From assembly GCA_934338065.1 (NCBI GenBank), contig CAKRGX010000007.1:1-64000 (forward strand): DNA of 64,000 bases. The letters are read 5' to 3'. The notes under the pieces were generated by a model. The model did no database searches. It was not told the origin of the DNA and was given only the letters and a program-made list of their open reading frames with translations. Made by a program: the position numbers and the translations under genes. How positions within the stretch are numbered: the stretch's first letter is position 1; every line of letters begins with the position of its first letter. This DNA comes from an uncultured Eubacterium sp. (lineage in GTDB: Bacteria; Bacillota; Clostridia; Lachnospirales; Lachnospiraceae). Of the stretch, positions 34,338-44,989 are shown one piece after another.

Positions 34338-37300
34338 ATGTCAAAGTTGATGAAGAAAAAAGGCTTACGGACGTTCCTGATTGTAGTACTTGTGATTATC
34401 GCATTTGTGCTATTTTTTAAACTAAAGGGTTCTTCTGTTAGCGACAACTCCGACAAGTACGCAGGTGTGGATTTTAAATCCATGAGCAACGAATTCCAGC
34501 GAAGTGGTCAGTACAGTGATTACGTTGCAAAGAGAACGGAATCAAACACACCGATGGACGCTGAATACAAAGTAGATATTTTTGACTATGACAAAAATGA
34601 GAGCAGCGATGTCAGCGTGCGTGACGATGTGGGACCAGAAGGCGGTAAAGTAAAAGCCGTACAGATTAAAGAAGGAGGCGATGCTGTTTATACAGTGAAG
34701 GTGGACAAGGCAGGTTATTATAACATGCGTGTTTCCTATTATCCTTCGTCTGGTGAAGAAGATGACCGCGGTATTGCGATTGAGACCAAAGTAGAACTTT
34801 TTAATAAGGAGACTGGTAAGTTTGAAACACCATTCAATGGTGCGGATGGTATCGACTTTGATCGAGTTTATACAGATGATGGTAAACCAACGAAAGATAA
34901 CCAGGGAAATGAAATTCGTCCTTCTCAGATTGAAGATCCGACAAGAGACTGGATTGAGGCGTATTTCGAAGATGCAACTGGTTATGAGATGGAACCATAT
35001 TACTTTTATTTGGAAAAGGGTGAAAATAAAATTCGCCTGACAGGGGTCAATGAAAAGTTGATCATGAAAGAGTTTGTTATCGCAAACAAACCAAAGGTTC
35101 CTACCTATAAAGAATATGCAGCGGAAAACAATGGCAAGACGAATAATGTCAAGGCGGGATATGTTAAGAAGATTCAGGGTGAAAAATCAGACCGACGTTC
35201 TTCACCGTCTTTATATGCTACATATGACCGTACATCCGGTGACACGGAGTATGAAGATGAAAAAGGTAAGGTTACTCAGAATAACACGGAACATCAGGTG
35301 CTTGATGTGATTGGTGGCACACAGTGGAAAGTTGCTGGTGATTGGATCGAGTGGAGCATGAATGTTGAAGATGAGGGTGACTATGTTATCGGTATCAAGG
35401 GGCGTCAGGGATACAATCGTGGATACATTGCCAACCGTTCTCTGCTGATCGATGGAGAGATTCCGTTTGAGGAAGTTTCTCAGATTCAGTTTACATATAG
35501 TAATACATGGCAGATGCTTTGTCTCCAAAATGATAAAGGGGAAGCATACAAGTTCCATTTAACAGCGGGTGAACATAAGATCCGCATGAAGATTACGTTA
35601 GGAAAACTTGGTGATTATCTGTCACAGTTATCGGAAAGTGTATACCGCATGAATCAGTACTATCGTCAGATTTTGGTATTGACCGGTACAGAACCGGATG
35701 AATTCCGTGATTATCAGATTGAAAAAGTTTATCCGGGTGTAATCAAAGCGATGGATGAAGAATCAAAGCGTCTGTACAAATTAGTTGATGACGTGGCTGC
35801 TTATACAGGAGAGAAGAGTGGAGAAATTTCAGTAGCACAGACACTGGCTGCGCAGATGGCAACGTTTGTTGACAAGCCATATAAGATTCCACAAACTTTG
35901 TCAAACTACAAAGAAAATGTCAGCTCGCTCGGAACGTCCATCAACAATCTGAGTGCAACATCAATGGATATTGATTATATTGTTCTGGCGGCTGATAAGA
36001 AAGATATTCCGGAAGTTAATGAGGGAAGCTTCGATCGTATCCTTCATGAGTGTACCTTGTTTATCAATTCATTCCGTACAGATTCGTCTGCACTTGGTAA
36101 TGTATATAATTCTCATGATCCGGATGTTATTGATGTGTGGATTACAGCTGGTCGTGATCAGAGTACCATTTTGAAAAATATGGTGGATCAGCAATTTACG
36201 CCACAGTCTAAAGAAAAATATGGTAAAGAAATTAAAGTTAATGTCAAGCTGATCGATGCGGCTGCATCTGCCAACACGGTAACGAACTCCGGTGGTGCAG
36301 TGAATGCGATGCTGCCGGCAGTTATGTCCGGTAACGGTCCGGACGTAGCACTGTGTATTTCACAGACAGAGCCTGTCAACTATGCGCTTCGTGGTGCAAC
36401 AATTGATTTGACTCAGTTCCCGGATTATGAAGAGGTATTGTCAGAATATCAGCCAAGTGCTTATGAAAGCTACTGGTTGACAGATAAGACCGGACATACA
36501 GGTTTGTTTGGACTTCCAGAGACAGAAAACTACAATGTGTTGTTCTATCGTACAGATATTATGAAGGAACTTGGTATTGATGCAAAACAGATCAATACAT
36601 GGGATGATGTTCTTAAGATTCTTCCTGTTCTGCAAAAGAACAGTATGTCATTTGCAATCCCATCGGTAGAGCGTAAGATCAATAATGCATCCAACCCTGA
36701 CCTGGCAAACTATTATGCTCAGCTGGTTCAGCGTGGCGGAGACTTGTATCGTGATGATGGTATTGAGACTACAATCGGTAGTCAGCAGGGTATTGAAGCG
36801 TTTGAGTTCTATACCAAATTGTTTACTAACTACAAACTTGTAAAACAGTATGATTTTGCTAACCGTTTCCGTAGCGGTGAGATGCCGATCGGTGTTGCAG
36901 ACTTCAGTACATTCAATACTTTGTCTGTATTTGCACCTGAGATCAAAGGTCTTTGGAACTTTGGACTTGTACCTGGTATTAAGCAGGAGGATGGTTCAAT
37001 CAACCGTTCCGTTCAGTGCTGGGGTACGGCGTCTATGATGCTTCGCGGCGCAGAACAGCGTAATAAAAAAGATATTGCATGGAGCTTCCTGAAGTGGTGG
37101 GCAAGTTCTGAAACCCAGGCAACCTATGCAAGAGAATTGGAAGCTGTTATGGGTGCTGCTGCTCGTTATGCAACAGCAAACAAGAATACATTTAAGACAC
37201 TGTCATGGAGTGCGAAGGAATCTGCTGCATTAGAAGAACAGCATAAATGGGCATTTGGTATTCGCCAGGTTGCCGGTGGTTATTATACAGAGCGACACAT

Positions 37301-37460
37301 TACCAATGCAATCCGTAAGGTTATGAATAATAATGAGGATCCTCGGGAAACATTGTTGGATTATGTTATTACGATTAATAAAGAGCTCTCGAACAAGCGT
37401 GAAGAGTTTGGCTTGAAAACGCTTGAACAGGAGAAAAAAGAAAACAAGGATAAAGAATAA
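34338..37460 (+). CDS. Giant membrane-anchored ABC sugar-binding protein with N-terminal carbohydrate-binding-like domains
   Basis: At 1040 aa it is more than twice the usual binding-protein size. The N-terminal hydrophobic anchor (residues 10-30) has no lipobox. Two beta-sandwich-like regions follow (about 85-250 and 285-430), each with CBM6/35-like strands (VYTVKVDKAGYYNMRVSYY; DWIEWSMNVEDEGDYVIGI). A helical connector spans about 440-590, and a family-1 type solute-binding domain covers 600-1010 (VIDVWITAGRDQ; AVMSGNGPDVALC; LFGLPETENYNVLFYRTDI). It probably captures long xylo-oligosaccharides at the cell surface. First gene after the promoter; two permeases follow. Confidence 0.85.
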   Translation: MSKLMKKKGLRTFLIVVLVIIAFVLFFKLKGSSVSDNSDKYAGVDFKSMSNEFQRSGQYSDYVAKRTESNTPMDAEYKVDIFDYDKNESSDVSVRDDVGPEGGKVKAVQIKEGGDAVYTVKVDKAGYYNMRVSYYPSSGEEDDRGIAIETKVELFNKETGKFETPFNGADGIDFDRVYTDDGKPTKDNQGNEIRPSQIEDPTRDWIEAYFEDATGYEMEPYYFYLEKGENKIRLTGVNEKLIMKEFVIANKPKVPTYKEYAAENNGKTNNVKAGYVKKIQGEKSDRRSSPSLYATYDRTSGDTEYEDEKGKVTQNNTEHQVLDVIGGTQWKVAGDWIEWSMNVEDEGDYVIGIKGRQGYNRGYIANRSLLIDGEIPFEEVSQIQFTYSNTWQMLCLQNDKGEAYKFHLTAGEHKIRMKITLGKLGDYLSQLSESVYRMNQYYRQILVLTGTEPDEFRDYQIEKVYPGVIKAMDEESKRLYKLVDDVAAYTGEKSGEISVAQTLAAQMATFVDKPYKIPQTLSNYKENVSSLGTSINNLSATSMDIDYIVLAADKKDIPEVNEGSFDRILHECTLFINSFRTDSSALGNVYNSHDPDVIDVWITAGRDQSTILKNMVDQQFTPQSKEKYGKEIKVNVKLIDAAASANTVTNSGGAVNAMLPAVMSGNGPDVALCISQTEPVNYALRGATIDLTQFPDYEEVLSEYQPSAYESYWLTDKTGHTGLFGLPETENYNVLFYRTDIMKELGIDAKQINTWDDVLKILPVLQKNSMSFAIPSVERKINNASNPDLANYYAQLVQRGGDLYRDDGIETTIGSQQGIEAFEFYTKLFTNYKLVKQYDFANRFRSGEMPIGVADFSTFNTLSVFAPEIKGLWNFGLVPGIKQEDGSINRSVQCWGTASMMLRGAEQRNKKDIAWSFLKWWASSETQATYARELEAVMGAAARYATANKNTFKTLSWSAKESAALEEQHKWAFGIRQVAGGYYTERHITNAIRKVMNNNEDPRETLLDYVITINKELSNKREEFGLKTLEQEKKENKDKE

Positions 37461-37475
37461 GAGAGGAGTGTAGAG

Positions 37476-38411
37476 ATGAATTTTCTGGGAAAATATATGC
37501 AGATCAAGAAACGCAATGCAAAGATTGCCTGGAAAAAGGCTAAGATGTCTAAGACATGTTACCTGTTTCTGTTGCCATATATGATTGTGTTTACTGCATT
37601 TTACATTTTGCCGGTGTTGATGTCTATTTTCTATAGCTTCACATACTACAACGTATTGGAACCGGCAAGATTTGTTGGTGTAGACAACTACATCAAATTG
37701 CTCCTTGCAGATGATGTATTCCTGATAGCAGTTAAAAATACATTCCTGCTGGCAGCGATTACTGGACCACTTGGATATATTATGGCTTTCCTCTTTGCCT
37801 GGTTTATCAATGAATTACCAAGATATCTTCGTGCATTTGCTGTTGTTGTGTTTTATGCACCTACGATCTCCGGTCAGGCATATCTGGTATGGTCTATTCT
37901 GTTTAGTGGAGATGCTTATGGCTACATAAACGCTTTCCTGATTAAATTTGGAATTATCAGTGAGCCGATTCTCTGGCTCACCGATACTAAATATATGATG
38001 AATGTTATTATCATCGTCGTATTGTGGATGAGTCTTGGTCAGGGCTTCCTGTCCTTTGTTGCCGGTTTGCAGGGTATTGATAACTCGCAATTTGAGGCCG
38101 GATACGTGGATGGCGTTAAGAACCGCTGGCAGGAACTTTGGTATATTACTCTGCCGGGTATGAAACCGATGCTTTTATTCGGTGCCGTTATGGCAATCAC
38201 ACAGACTTTTGGTGTAGCTGACCAGACAATGGCACTGTGTGGGTTCCCTAGTACGGATTATGCTGCACGAACGGTTGTTACTCACTTGATCGACTATGGT
38301 ACGACACGATTTGAGATGGGTTATGCTTCTGCGATCGCAACAATATTATTTGCGGTAATGCTGTTGTTAAATAAAGCGATACAGTCGTTGCTGAGCAAAG
38401 TTGGAACTTGA
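37476..38411 (+). CDS. ABC sugar transporter permease (LacF/MalF type)
   Basis: The 311-aa permease has six transmembrane segments after a basic N-terminus. The EAA-type loop QFEAGYVDGVKNRWQELWYI lies at about residues 205-225, with a Gly in place of the second Ala; TLPGMKPMLLFGAV follows. It forms a channel with the next gene's product. GAGAGGAG precedes the ATG. No ATPase is encoded in the locus, so a shared MsmK-type ATPase encoded elsewhere is expected. Confidence 0.92.
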   Translation: MNFLGKYMQIKKRNAKIAWKKAKMSKTCYLFLLPYMIVFTAFYILPVLMSIFYSFTYYNVLEPARFVGVDNYIKLLLADDVFLIAVKNTFLLAAITGPLGYIMAFLFAWFINELPRYLRAFAVVVFYAPTISGQAYLVWSILFSGDAYGYINAFLIKFGIISEPILWLTDTKYMMNVIIIVVLWMSLGQGFLSFVAGLQGIDNSQFEAGYVDGVKNRWQELWYITLPGMKPMLLFGAVMAITQTFGVADQTMALCGFPSTDYAARTVVTHLIDYGTTRFEMGYASAIATILFAVMLLLNKAIQSLLSKVGT

Positions 38412-38428
38412 TAGGAGGTATAGCAAAG

Positions 38429-39292
38429 ATGAAATTAATTAAATTGAAAAGAAGAAAACCGAACCGCTCGGTTGGTGGCGACATCGGTATTTACATTTTG
38501 CTTATCCTATTTGGTATCTTCTTTGTACTTCCTTTGGTTTATTCCATCAGTAGTGCATTTAAACCGTTGGATGAGATTTATCTGTATCCACCAAGATTTT
38601 TTGTAAAGAACCCAACATTTAATAACTTTCAGGATCTGTTAGTTGTTATGTCAAGTTCATATGTGCCATTTACCCGTTACGTATTCAACACAGTATTTAT
38701 TACTTTGTTTGGTACAGTTGGTCATTTGATCATTGGATCTATGGCGGCTTATGTATTAGCTAAATATGAATTTCCGGGAAGTAAGAGAATATTTAAAACG
38801 ATTCAGGCTGCGATCATGTTTAATGCTTATGTATTGCAGATTCCTACCTATATTATTATGAGTAAGCTGGGCTGGATCGATACTTATCTGGCACTGATGA
38901 TACCGGCATTTGCATTGCCGATGGGTCTGTTCCTGATGAAGCAGTTCATGGAGCAGATTCCAGATGCACTGATTGAGGCGGCAAAGATTGATGGTGCAAA
39001 AGAGGGAAGAATTTTCCTTCGTATTGTTATGCCAAATGTTAAACCGGCTTGGCTGACTGTAACTATTTTCTCTGTACAGGCCCTTTGGAATATGAAAGGT
39101 CAGGTATATATTTATTCTGAGGAATATAAGATGCTTCCATATGCTTTACAGCAGATCATGGCTGGTGGTGTTGCCCGTGCGGGTGTCGGTTCTGCCGCTA
39201 CCATGGTTGTTATGATGGTGCCAATCCTGATCTTTGTGCTGGCAGAGAGTAATATTTTGGAAACAATGGCTAGTTCCGGTATTAAAGACTGA
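38429..39292 (+). CDS. ABC sugar transporter permease (LacG/MalG type)
   Basis: The 287-aa permease has six transmembrane segments. The EAA loop ALIEAAKIDGAKEGRIFLRI and following MPNVKPAW are typical of carbohydrate-uptake permeases of the second type. GGAGG (38414-38418) serves the ATG at 38429; a TTG at 38408 would include that site and is rejected. It partners with the permease just upstream. Confidence 0.92.
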   Translation: MKLIKLKRRKPNRSVGGDIGIYILLILFGIFFVLPLVYSISSAFKPLDEIYLYPPRFFVKNPTFNNFQDLLVVMSSSYVPFTRYVFNTVFITLFGTVGHLIIGSMAAYVLAKYEFPGSKRIFKTIQAAIMFNAYVLQIPTYIIMSKLGWIDTYLALMIPAFALPMGLFLMKQFMEQIPDALIEAAKIDGAKEGRIFLRIVMPNVKPAWLTVTIFSVQALWNMKGQVYIYSEEYKMLPYALQQIMAGGVARAGVGSAATMVVMMVPILIFVLAESNILETMASSGIKD

Positions 39293-39308
39293 TGAAGGAG
39301 GAAAAATA

Positions 39309-40796
39309 ATGAGAGTTTTTGGTCGAATTACTTCTGTATTTGCGGTATTACTCGTTGCATCCCTCCTTGTAGGCAGCGTGGACTCCCTGGCAAATAGTTC
39401 AGATGGTAATCATTATACCTATACGTATGATTGCTGGGATGTAGACCGCGAGTCACCGGATGCATATTCGGTAGAGCGAGTTATTTCCGGTTCGGATTTC
39501 GCTGACTGTGGAAACTTTAAAGATCCGCAGGGAATATATTGTGTTGATAACAGTATGTATGTCGTAGATACAGGAAATAATCGGATTTGTCAATTTACGT
39601 ATGGTGATGATGAATTCAAATATGTAAAAGAAATTAATGGTTACAAAGATGCTAATGGTAATAATATTACATTAAAAGGACCGGAAGATGTTTTTGTAAC
39701 AAAAGAAGGACAAATGTACATTGCCGATACAGGCAATAACAGAATTGTTCATCTGGATGCGGATGGGAATCTTGTAAAAGAGATTGGACGTCCGGATGAC
39801 AAAACTTATACGGATGAAAAATTTCAGCCTCAAAAGCTGGTAGTAGATAGTGCAAAACGAATTTTTGCCCAGGTACAGAATGTTAACAAAGGTTTTCTTG
39901 AATTTGATGACGCAGGAGATTTTACAGGATTTGTTGGAGCGAGTGAAGTAACTTATGATTTCCTAACTTACTTGTGGAAAATGGTAGCAACAAAAGAGCA
40001 GAGAGCACAGATGGAACTGTTTGTACCAACAGAGTATTCAAACCTTTGTCTGGATTCAGAGGGATTTATCTATGCGACAATTAGTACATTTGATGGATTG
40101 CCTGAGGCTGCAGAACCGATTCGTAAGTTGAATGCCAAAGGTACAGATATCCTGATCCGTAATGGATACAACGATCCGTATGGTGATCTTCGTTATACGG
40201 ATAGTGGTGAATTAAAGGGACCATCTCAGTTTAATGATATCTGCTGTCTGGATAATGATGTATATTATGCGTTGGATACAAATAAAGGACGTATCTTCGC
40301 TTATGATTTCCAGGGCAATATGTTATATGCTTTTGGTGGTCATGGTTATAAGGCAGGATATTTTATGAATCCGACAGCAATTGAAGATCTGGGTGATTCA
40401 CTTGTTGTAGTAGATCAGAAACTTGGTACGATCACACAGTTAACTCTTACGGAGTATGGTCGCCTGTTCAAGGAAGGTCTGGCAGAATATAAGATTGGTC
40501 ATTATGATCAGTCAGCCGATATCTGGCGTCAGGTACTTAAGCTGAATGGTAACTATGATCAGGCTTATATCGGTATTGGACGTGCACTTCTTCGTAAGGG
40601 TGAATACAAAGAAGCGATGAAGTATTTTGAACTTAAGCTGGATTCGAAGAATTATTCTAAGGCATTTAAGCTGTATAGAGAACAGTGGTTTACTGAGAAT
40701 ATTAAAACTATATTAGTTATTCTTGTTCTCCTCGTTCTCCTCGGTTTTGGCATAGGATTTGTCAAGAAGGCCAGAAGGGAGGTTGAGAAAGGATGA
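39309..40796 (+). CDS. Secreted NHL-repeat/TPR protein with C-terminal membrane anchor
   Basis: The 495-aa protein has a signal peptide (residues 1-28). An NHL-type beta-propeller spans about 55-375, with repeats such as GIYCVDNSMYVVDTGNNRI and QMYIADTGNNRIVHL. A TPR-like helical pair follows at about 385-460 (YKIGHYDQSADIWRQVLK; GIGRALLRKGEYKEAMKYF), then a transmembrane segment and a basic tail. It should sit on the outer face of the membrane. The function is not established; its place between transporter and YIP1 genes suggests an accessory or scaffold role. GGAGG precedes the ATG at 39309. Confidence 0.82.
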   Translation: MRVFGRITSVFAVLLVASLLVGSVDSLANSSDGNHYTYTYDCWDVDRESPDAYSVERVISGSDFADCGNFKDPQGIYCVDNSMYVVDTGNNRICQFTYGDDEFKYVKEINGYKDANGNNITLKGPEDVFVTKEGQMYIADTGNNRIVHLDADGNLVKEIGRPDDKTYTDEKFQPQKLVVDSAKRIFAQVQNVNKGFLEFDDAGDFTGFVGASEVTYDFLTYLWKMVATKEQRAQMELFVPTEYSNLCLDSEGFIYATISTFDGLPEAAEPIRKLNAKGTDILIRNGYNDPYGDLRYTDSGELKGPSQFNDICCLDNDVYYALDTNKGRIFAYDFQGNMLYAFGGHGYKAGYFMNPTAIEDLGDSLVVVDQKLGTITQLTLTEYGRLFKEGLAEYKIGHYDQSADIWRQVLKLNGNYDQAYIGIGRALLRKGEYKEAMKYFELKLDSKNYSKAFKLYREQWFTENIKTILVILVLLVLLGFGIGFVKKARREVEKG

Positions 40797-41458
40797 AGAT
40801 AAAAGAAAAGCTTACGAACAAGGAAGCTTGGATTCGTTATCGTGATTCCTTGCGCTATTCCTTACATTGTATTGTAAGACCGTTTGATGGCTTTTGGGAT
40901 CTTACTCATGAGAAAAGAGGGTCAATGGCGGCTGCCAATACGATCGTGATTTTAGTTCTTTTAACTAATCTGATCAAATTAGGAGCAACGAGTTTTATAT
41001 TCAACCCGGTCAATTGGGATGAAGTTAACCTGATTTTGGAAATGGCAATGTTCCTTGTGCCATTTATCGTGTATGTTATTGCAAACTGGTGTCTGACAAC
41101 ATTGTTTGATGGAAAAGGAACGCTTAAGGATATTTGGATGGGAACAGCATATGCTATGACGCCATATGTAATCATCCAGTTACTCCTGATCCCGCTTAGT
41201 AATGCGGTGACAGAAGAAGAAGGTGCATTTTACAGTGTACTGAGTACATTCTCGATGATCTGGTGTGGTTTGCTGATCGTAGCTTCTGTTATGATGATCC
41301 ACGACTTCCTATTGGGAAAAGCTTTGGCATCACTGATTTTCTCTGCAGTAGGAATGTTAATTATTGTATTTTTGCTGGTACTGTTTTTCAGTTTGATAAG
41401 TGACGGTTTCTCATACTTCTATTCTATTTATAAAGAGACCGTATTCAGAATGTATTGA
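40793..41458 (+). CDS. YIP1-family integral membrane protein
   Basis: The 221-aa protein has five predicted transmembrane segments. The N-terminus (SLHCIVRPFDGFWDLTHEKR) and the motif LFDGKGTLKDIWMGTAYAM then TPYVI are characteristic of bacterial YIP1 proteins. Function unknown. It overlaps the NHL/TPR gene by four bases (ATGA), implying tight coupling, and probably makes a membrane complex with it. Confidence 0.82.
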   Translation: MKIKEKLTNKEAWIRYRDSLRYSLHCIVRPFDGFWDLTHEKRGSMAAANTIVILVLLTNLIKLGATSFIFNPVNWDEVNLILEMAMFLVPFIVYVIANWCLTTLFDGKGTLKDIWMGTAYAMTPYVIIQLLLIPLSNAVTEEEGAFYSVLSTFSMIWCGLLIVASVMMIHDFLLGKALASLIFSAVGMLIIVFLLVLFFSLISDGFSYFYSIYKETVFRMY

Positions 41459-41479
41459 TGAAAGGAGGAAAATAGCAAG

Positions 41480-44074
41480 ATGAAAAACAAATTGTATTTA
41501 CTCCTGATCGCGATACTTTCGTGTTTTGTGTTCGCTGCTTGTGGAGAGACAGAAGACACTACGGCTGATATGGAGACATATGAGTATGATAACAGCGGAG
41601 ATGTAAAAATCTCTAATGGAACGTTAAGTCTTACAGTAAGCGGCTCCTCAACACAGATTGAAGTTAAGGATGAGAGAAGTGGAAAAGTATACCGCTCCAA
41701 TCCAACAGCAGAGGAGATTCAGAAATATTGCAAATCGGATGGTCAGTTTAAAGATGTATTGAGTTCGACGTTGGGATTAACTTATTCCAATAGCACTGAT
41801 ACACAGAAAGAGATTGACAACTACTCACAGTGTATCCGAGACAATAAGTTCTATGATATTGATAAAGTGAGTGACAATGAAATTGCAGTGAAGTATTCTA
41901 TCGGTGATTTTGAAAAAACATATGTCTGTCCAGTGGCGATCAAGGAATCCAGAATGAAAAAGTTCCTGGAAAAAATTCCAAAGATGGCGCAGAAATCTGT
42001 TCTTCGCTGCTACATATATTATAATTATGATGAGTTAAGCAGTTCGGATGATTCATCTGATCAGGAGCTGTTAACAAAAGGTGAGAAATTATTCCCTGAT
42101 CTGAAAGATGAACCAATATACTATCTGGATGAGAAGGTTACGGATGCGCGTCTTAAACAGTTGGAAACAAGATTTAAAGCAGTTGGCTATACGGCAGAAG
42201 ACCGTGCAAAAGATATGGGAAGTTATAAAGTTTCCCGTAATGAAGGTAAACCAATCTTTGATATTACCGTTCATTATATACTGGAAGATGATCAGTTGAT
42301 CGTTAAAGTTCCGATGAAGAATATCAAGTATAATAAAGATTATCCAATCGTTAAACTGCAGATACTTCCTTATATGGGAGCTGGTAACACGGATGAAGAT
42401 GGTTATATGCTTGTTCCTGAAGGTGGCGGCGGTATTATCAATTTCAACAATGGTAAGACCCTGCAGCAGAGATACCAGAGTGATGTATATGGCTGGGATG
42501 ATGGACAGAGCAGAAAGACTATCATTGATGAGTCAAAGGCAAACTTTGCTGCTTATGCAATTGCCAATAAGACACAGAAACAGTCATTTATATGTGTATC
42601 AGATGAGGGAAGTTCTTATGCTTCTGTTCTGGCAGATATTGCCGGAAAGAATAATGGTTACAATTATTCAACTTTTGTATACAATATGATCCATGGTGAA
42701 AACATGGATGTATCATCAAAATCGGATACTACGGTTCGTGTTTATGAAGAGGGTCTGCCAGATGAAACATTGACACAACGATATATATTCTCGGACAGCA
42801 CAGATTATTCTGATCTTGCTGCAAGATATCGCGAGTACCTGCAGAAGAAATATCCTAATCTGCAGAACAAAAAAGAAGAGACAAGTGTACCTTTGGCTGT
42901 TGAGATGATCGGTGCAGTGGATGATACGGAGCATATCCTTGGTTATCCGGTTGTTCGTTCACAATCTCTGACATCTTATTCACAGGCTGAGGATATACTG
43001 AAGAAATTAAAAGAATCCGGTATCAATAATATTAATGCCAAATATACCGGATGGTTTAACACAGGTGTAAAACAGACATCTGCGATTAAGGTGAAAACCG
43101 TTGGCCGTCTCGGTAGTAAATCAGATCTGAAGGATCTGACAGCATATGCTAATGCAACAGATGGTACGAATCTTTATCTCAACGGTACATTTACTTATGC
43201 TTATAAAGATAAGTGGTTTGATGGATTCTCCTCTAGAAAGAATGCTGCTAAATTTGTAAGCCGTGAGGAGTGTGAGTTGTTCACTCTTGATCCGGTTACT
43301 TATAAGGCAGATGATGAAAACCGTTCCGATCATAATTACGATAACTATTATCTGTTAAAGCCATCTTATTCTATGGATGCGGTTGACAATTATGTAGAAA
43401 AGGTAAATGATCTTGGAACAAAGAACATCGGTTTTGAAGATATTGGTAATTCCCTGGCAGGTGACTATAATCCTAAGAAGCGTGTATCCCGTGAGGCATC
43501 CTTGAATCTTCAGGTTAAGAAGATGCAGGCATTGAAGCAGGGCGGTAACAAGCTGATGATCACAGCAGGTAATCAATATGCTGTTCCGTATGCGGATTAT
43601 GTTACCGATATGAACATTGCACCAAAGACAGTCAATATTGTTGATGAACAGGTTCCATTTTATCAGATGGCATTGCATGGGCTTGTAAATTATTCAGGAT
43701 CACCGATCAACCTGTCAGATAATGAGGAAGAGAATGTCCTGAAGTCTGCTGAGACCGGTGCTGGTCTGTACTTTACTTATATTGCAGAAGATACGAGTGT
43801 GCTTCAGAATGGTAAGTATACAAAATATTATGCATGTAATTTTGATCAGTGGAAAGATGACACGGTTAAACTGTATACCAAGTTTAATGAAAGCCTTGGT
43901 GATACCTATAATCAGTACATTGTTGGACATGAGAAATTGGCAGATGGTGTATACAAGACAACATATGAAAATGGTAAATCAGTAATTGTAAATTACAATT
44001 ATGAAAAATATGATTACCAGGGTACAACTGTTGAGAGCAGAGACTTCGCTGTAGTGAAGGGAGGTGAAGAATAA
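41480..44074 (+). CDS. DUF5696 surface lipoprotein, function unknown
   Basis: The 864-aa protein has a lipoprotein signal ending FVFAACGE (Cys21). An N-terminal beta-rich region (residues 45-330) precedes a region that looks like a (beta/alpha) barrel from about 455 (ILKKLKESGINNINAKYTGW; GTNLYLNGTFTYAY; KNIGFEDIGNSLAGDYN). The overall shape resembles a glycoside hydrolase, but I recognise no catalytic signature. DUF5696 proteins often accompany YIP1/NHL/ABC sugar genes in this bacterial group. AAAGGAGG precedes the ATG. Confidence 0.8.
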   Translation: MKNKLYLLLIAILSCFVFAACGETEDTTADMETYEYDNSGDVKISNGTLSLTVSGSSTQIEVKDERSGKVYRSNPTAEEIQKYCKSDGQFKDVLSSTLGLTYSNSTDTQKEIDNYSQCIRDNKFYDIDKVSDNEIAVKYSIGDFEKTYVCPVAIKESRMKKFLEKIPKMAQKSVLRCYIYYNYDELSSSDDSSDQELLTKGEKLFPDLKDEPIYYLDEKVTDARLKQLETRFKAVGYTAEDRAKDMGSYKVSRNEGKPIFDITVHYILEDDQLIVKVPMKNIKYNKDYPIVKLQILPYMGAGNTDEDGYMLVPEGGGGIINFNNGKTLQQRYQSDVYGWDDGQSRKTIIDESKANFAAYAIANKTQKQSFICVSDEGSSYASVLADIAGKNNGYNYSTFVYNMIHGENMDVSSKSDTTVRVYEEGLPDETLTQRYIFSDSTDYSDLAARYREYLQKKYPNLQNKKEETSVPLAVEMIGAVDDTEHILGYPVVRSQSLTSYSQAEDILKKLKESGINNINAKYTGWFNTGVKQTSAIKVKTVGRLGSKSDLKDLTAYANATDGTNLYLNGTFTYAYKDKWFDGFSSRKNAAKFVSREECELFTLDPVTYKADDENRSDHNYDNYYLLKPSYSMDAVDNYVEKVNDLGTKNIGFEDIGNSLAGDYNPKKRVSREASLNLQVKKMQALKQGGNKLMITAGNQYAVPYADYVTDMNIAPKTVNIVDEQVPFYQMALHGLVNYSGSPINLSDNEEENVLKSAETGAGLYFTYIAEDTSVLQNGKYTKYYACNFDQWKDDTVKLYTKFNESLGDTYNQYIVGHEKLADGVYKTTYENGKSVIVNYNYEKYDYQGTTVESRDFAVVKGGEE

Positions 44075-44989
44075 ATGGCTCGCAAGAACAAGAAAAAGAA
44101 AACACTGGCATTTAAAAATGCTGTAGCAGGCTATTTATTTATCGCACCGTTTATTATCGGATTTATCCTTTTTATGGTAATTCCTTTGATTCAGTCTCTT
44201 CGTATGAGTTTTAATACGGTAGAGTTGGAAGGTGGCTTGTCCATGACATGGGCGGGTATTGAGAACTATCGTCAGGCATTTCTGGTAGATGCGGAATTTG
44301 TTCCGGCACTGGCTGGAGAGCTGATAAAGATGCTGACAAATGTTCCTGCAACATTGATCTTCAGTTTCTTTATTGCGTTACTGTTAAACCAGAGTTTTAA
44401 AGGAAGAGGCGCCGTTCGTGCGATCTTCTTCCTGCCGGTTATTCTTTCATCCGGTGTTATCGTTGGTTTGGAAAGTGGAAACACTTTGTTGGCTGATATG
44501 AAAGATGCGATTGAAAATACTTCAACAGATGCAAGTATTACCGGTGTGTTGGAAAGTATCCTGATCACATCCGAATCCAGTCCGATGTCTCATATGTTCC
44601 AATATGTATTTGATATCATAAACAGTGTGTATGATATTGCGATTGCATCTGGTATCCAGATTATTATCTTTCTTTCTGCTTTGCAGACAATCTCACCAAG
44701 TATGTTTGAGGCAGCAAAGATTGAGGGATGTACGGCATGGGAGAGTTTCTGGAAGATTACTTTACCAATGGTAAGTTCCATGATTTTGGTAAACATTGTT
44801 TATACCGTAATCGACTTTTTCCTGAAGACAGATAATGCGGTTATGGAGAAGATTGATAAAGTTGGTATTGGTGGTGCGCTGGACTATGGACAGGCATCAG
44901 CGATGGCATGGATATATTTTCTCTGTGTTATTTTAGCGTTGGGTATTGTTTCGTTGATTATTTCTAGGAGGGTATATTATTATGAGTAA
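44075..44989 (+). CDS. ABC sugar transporter permease, second pair
   Basis: The 304-aa permease has six transmembrane segments with a large extracytoplasmic insertion (about residues 130-185: ESGNTLLADMKDAIENTSTD). The EAA loop MFEAAKIEGCTAWESFWKIT is at about 210-230. The start abuts the DUF5696 stop (44074/44075). It is the LacF-type partner of the next gene. Its long insertion differs from the first permease pair and suggests docking to a different binding protein. Confidence 0.9.
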   Translation: MARKNKKKKTLAFKNAVAGYLFIAPFIIGFILFMVIPLIQSLRMSFNTVELEGGLSMTWAGIENYRQAFLVDAEFVPALAGELIKMLTNVPATLIFSFFIALLLNQSFKGRGAVRAIFFLPVILSSGVIVGLESGNTLLADMKDAIENTSTDASITGVLESILITSESSPMSHMFQYVFDIINSVYDIAIASGIQIIIFLSALQTISPSMFEAAKIEGCTAWESFWKITLPMVSSMILVNIVYTVIDFFLKTDNAVMEKIDKVGIGGALDYGQASAMAWIYFLCVILALGIVSLIISRRVYYYE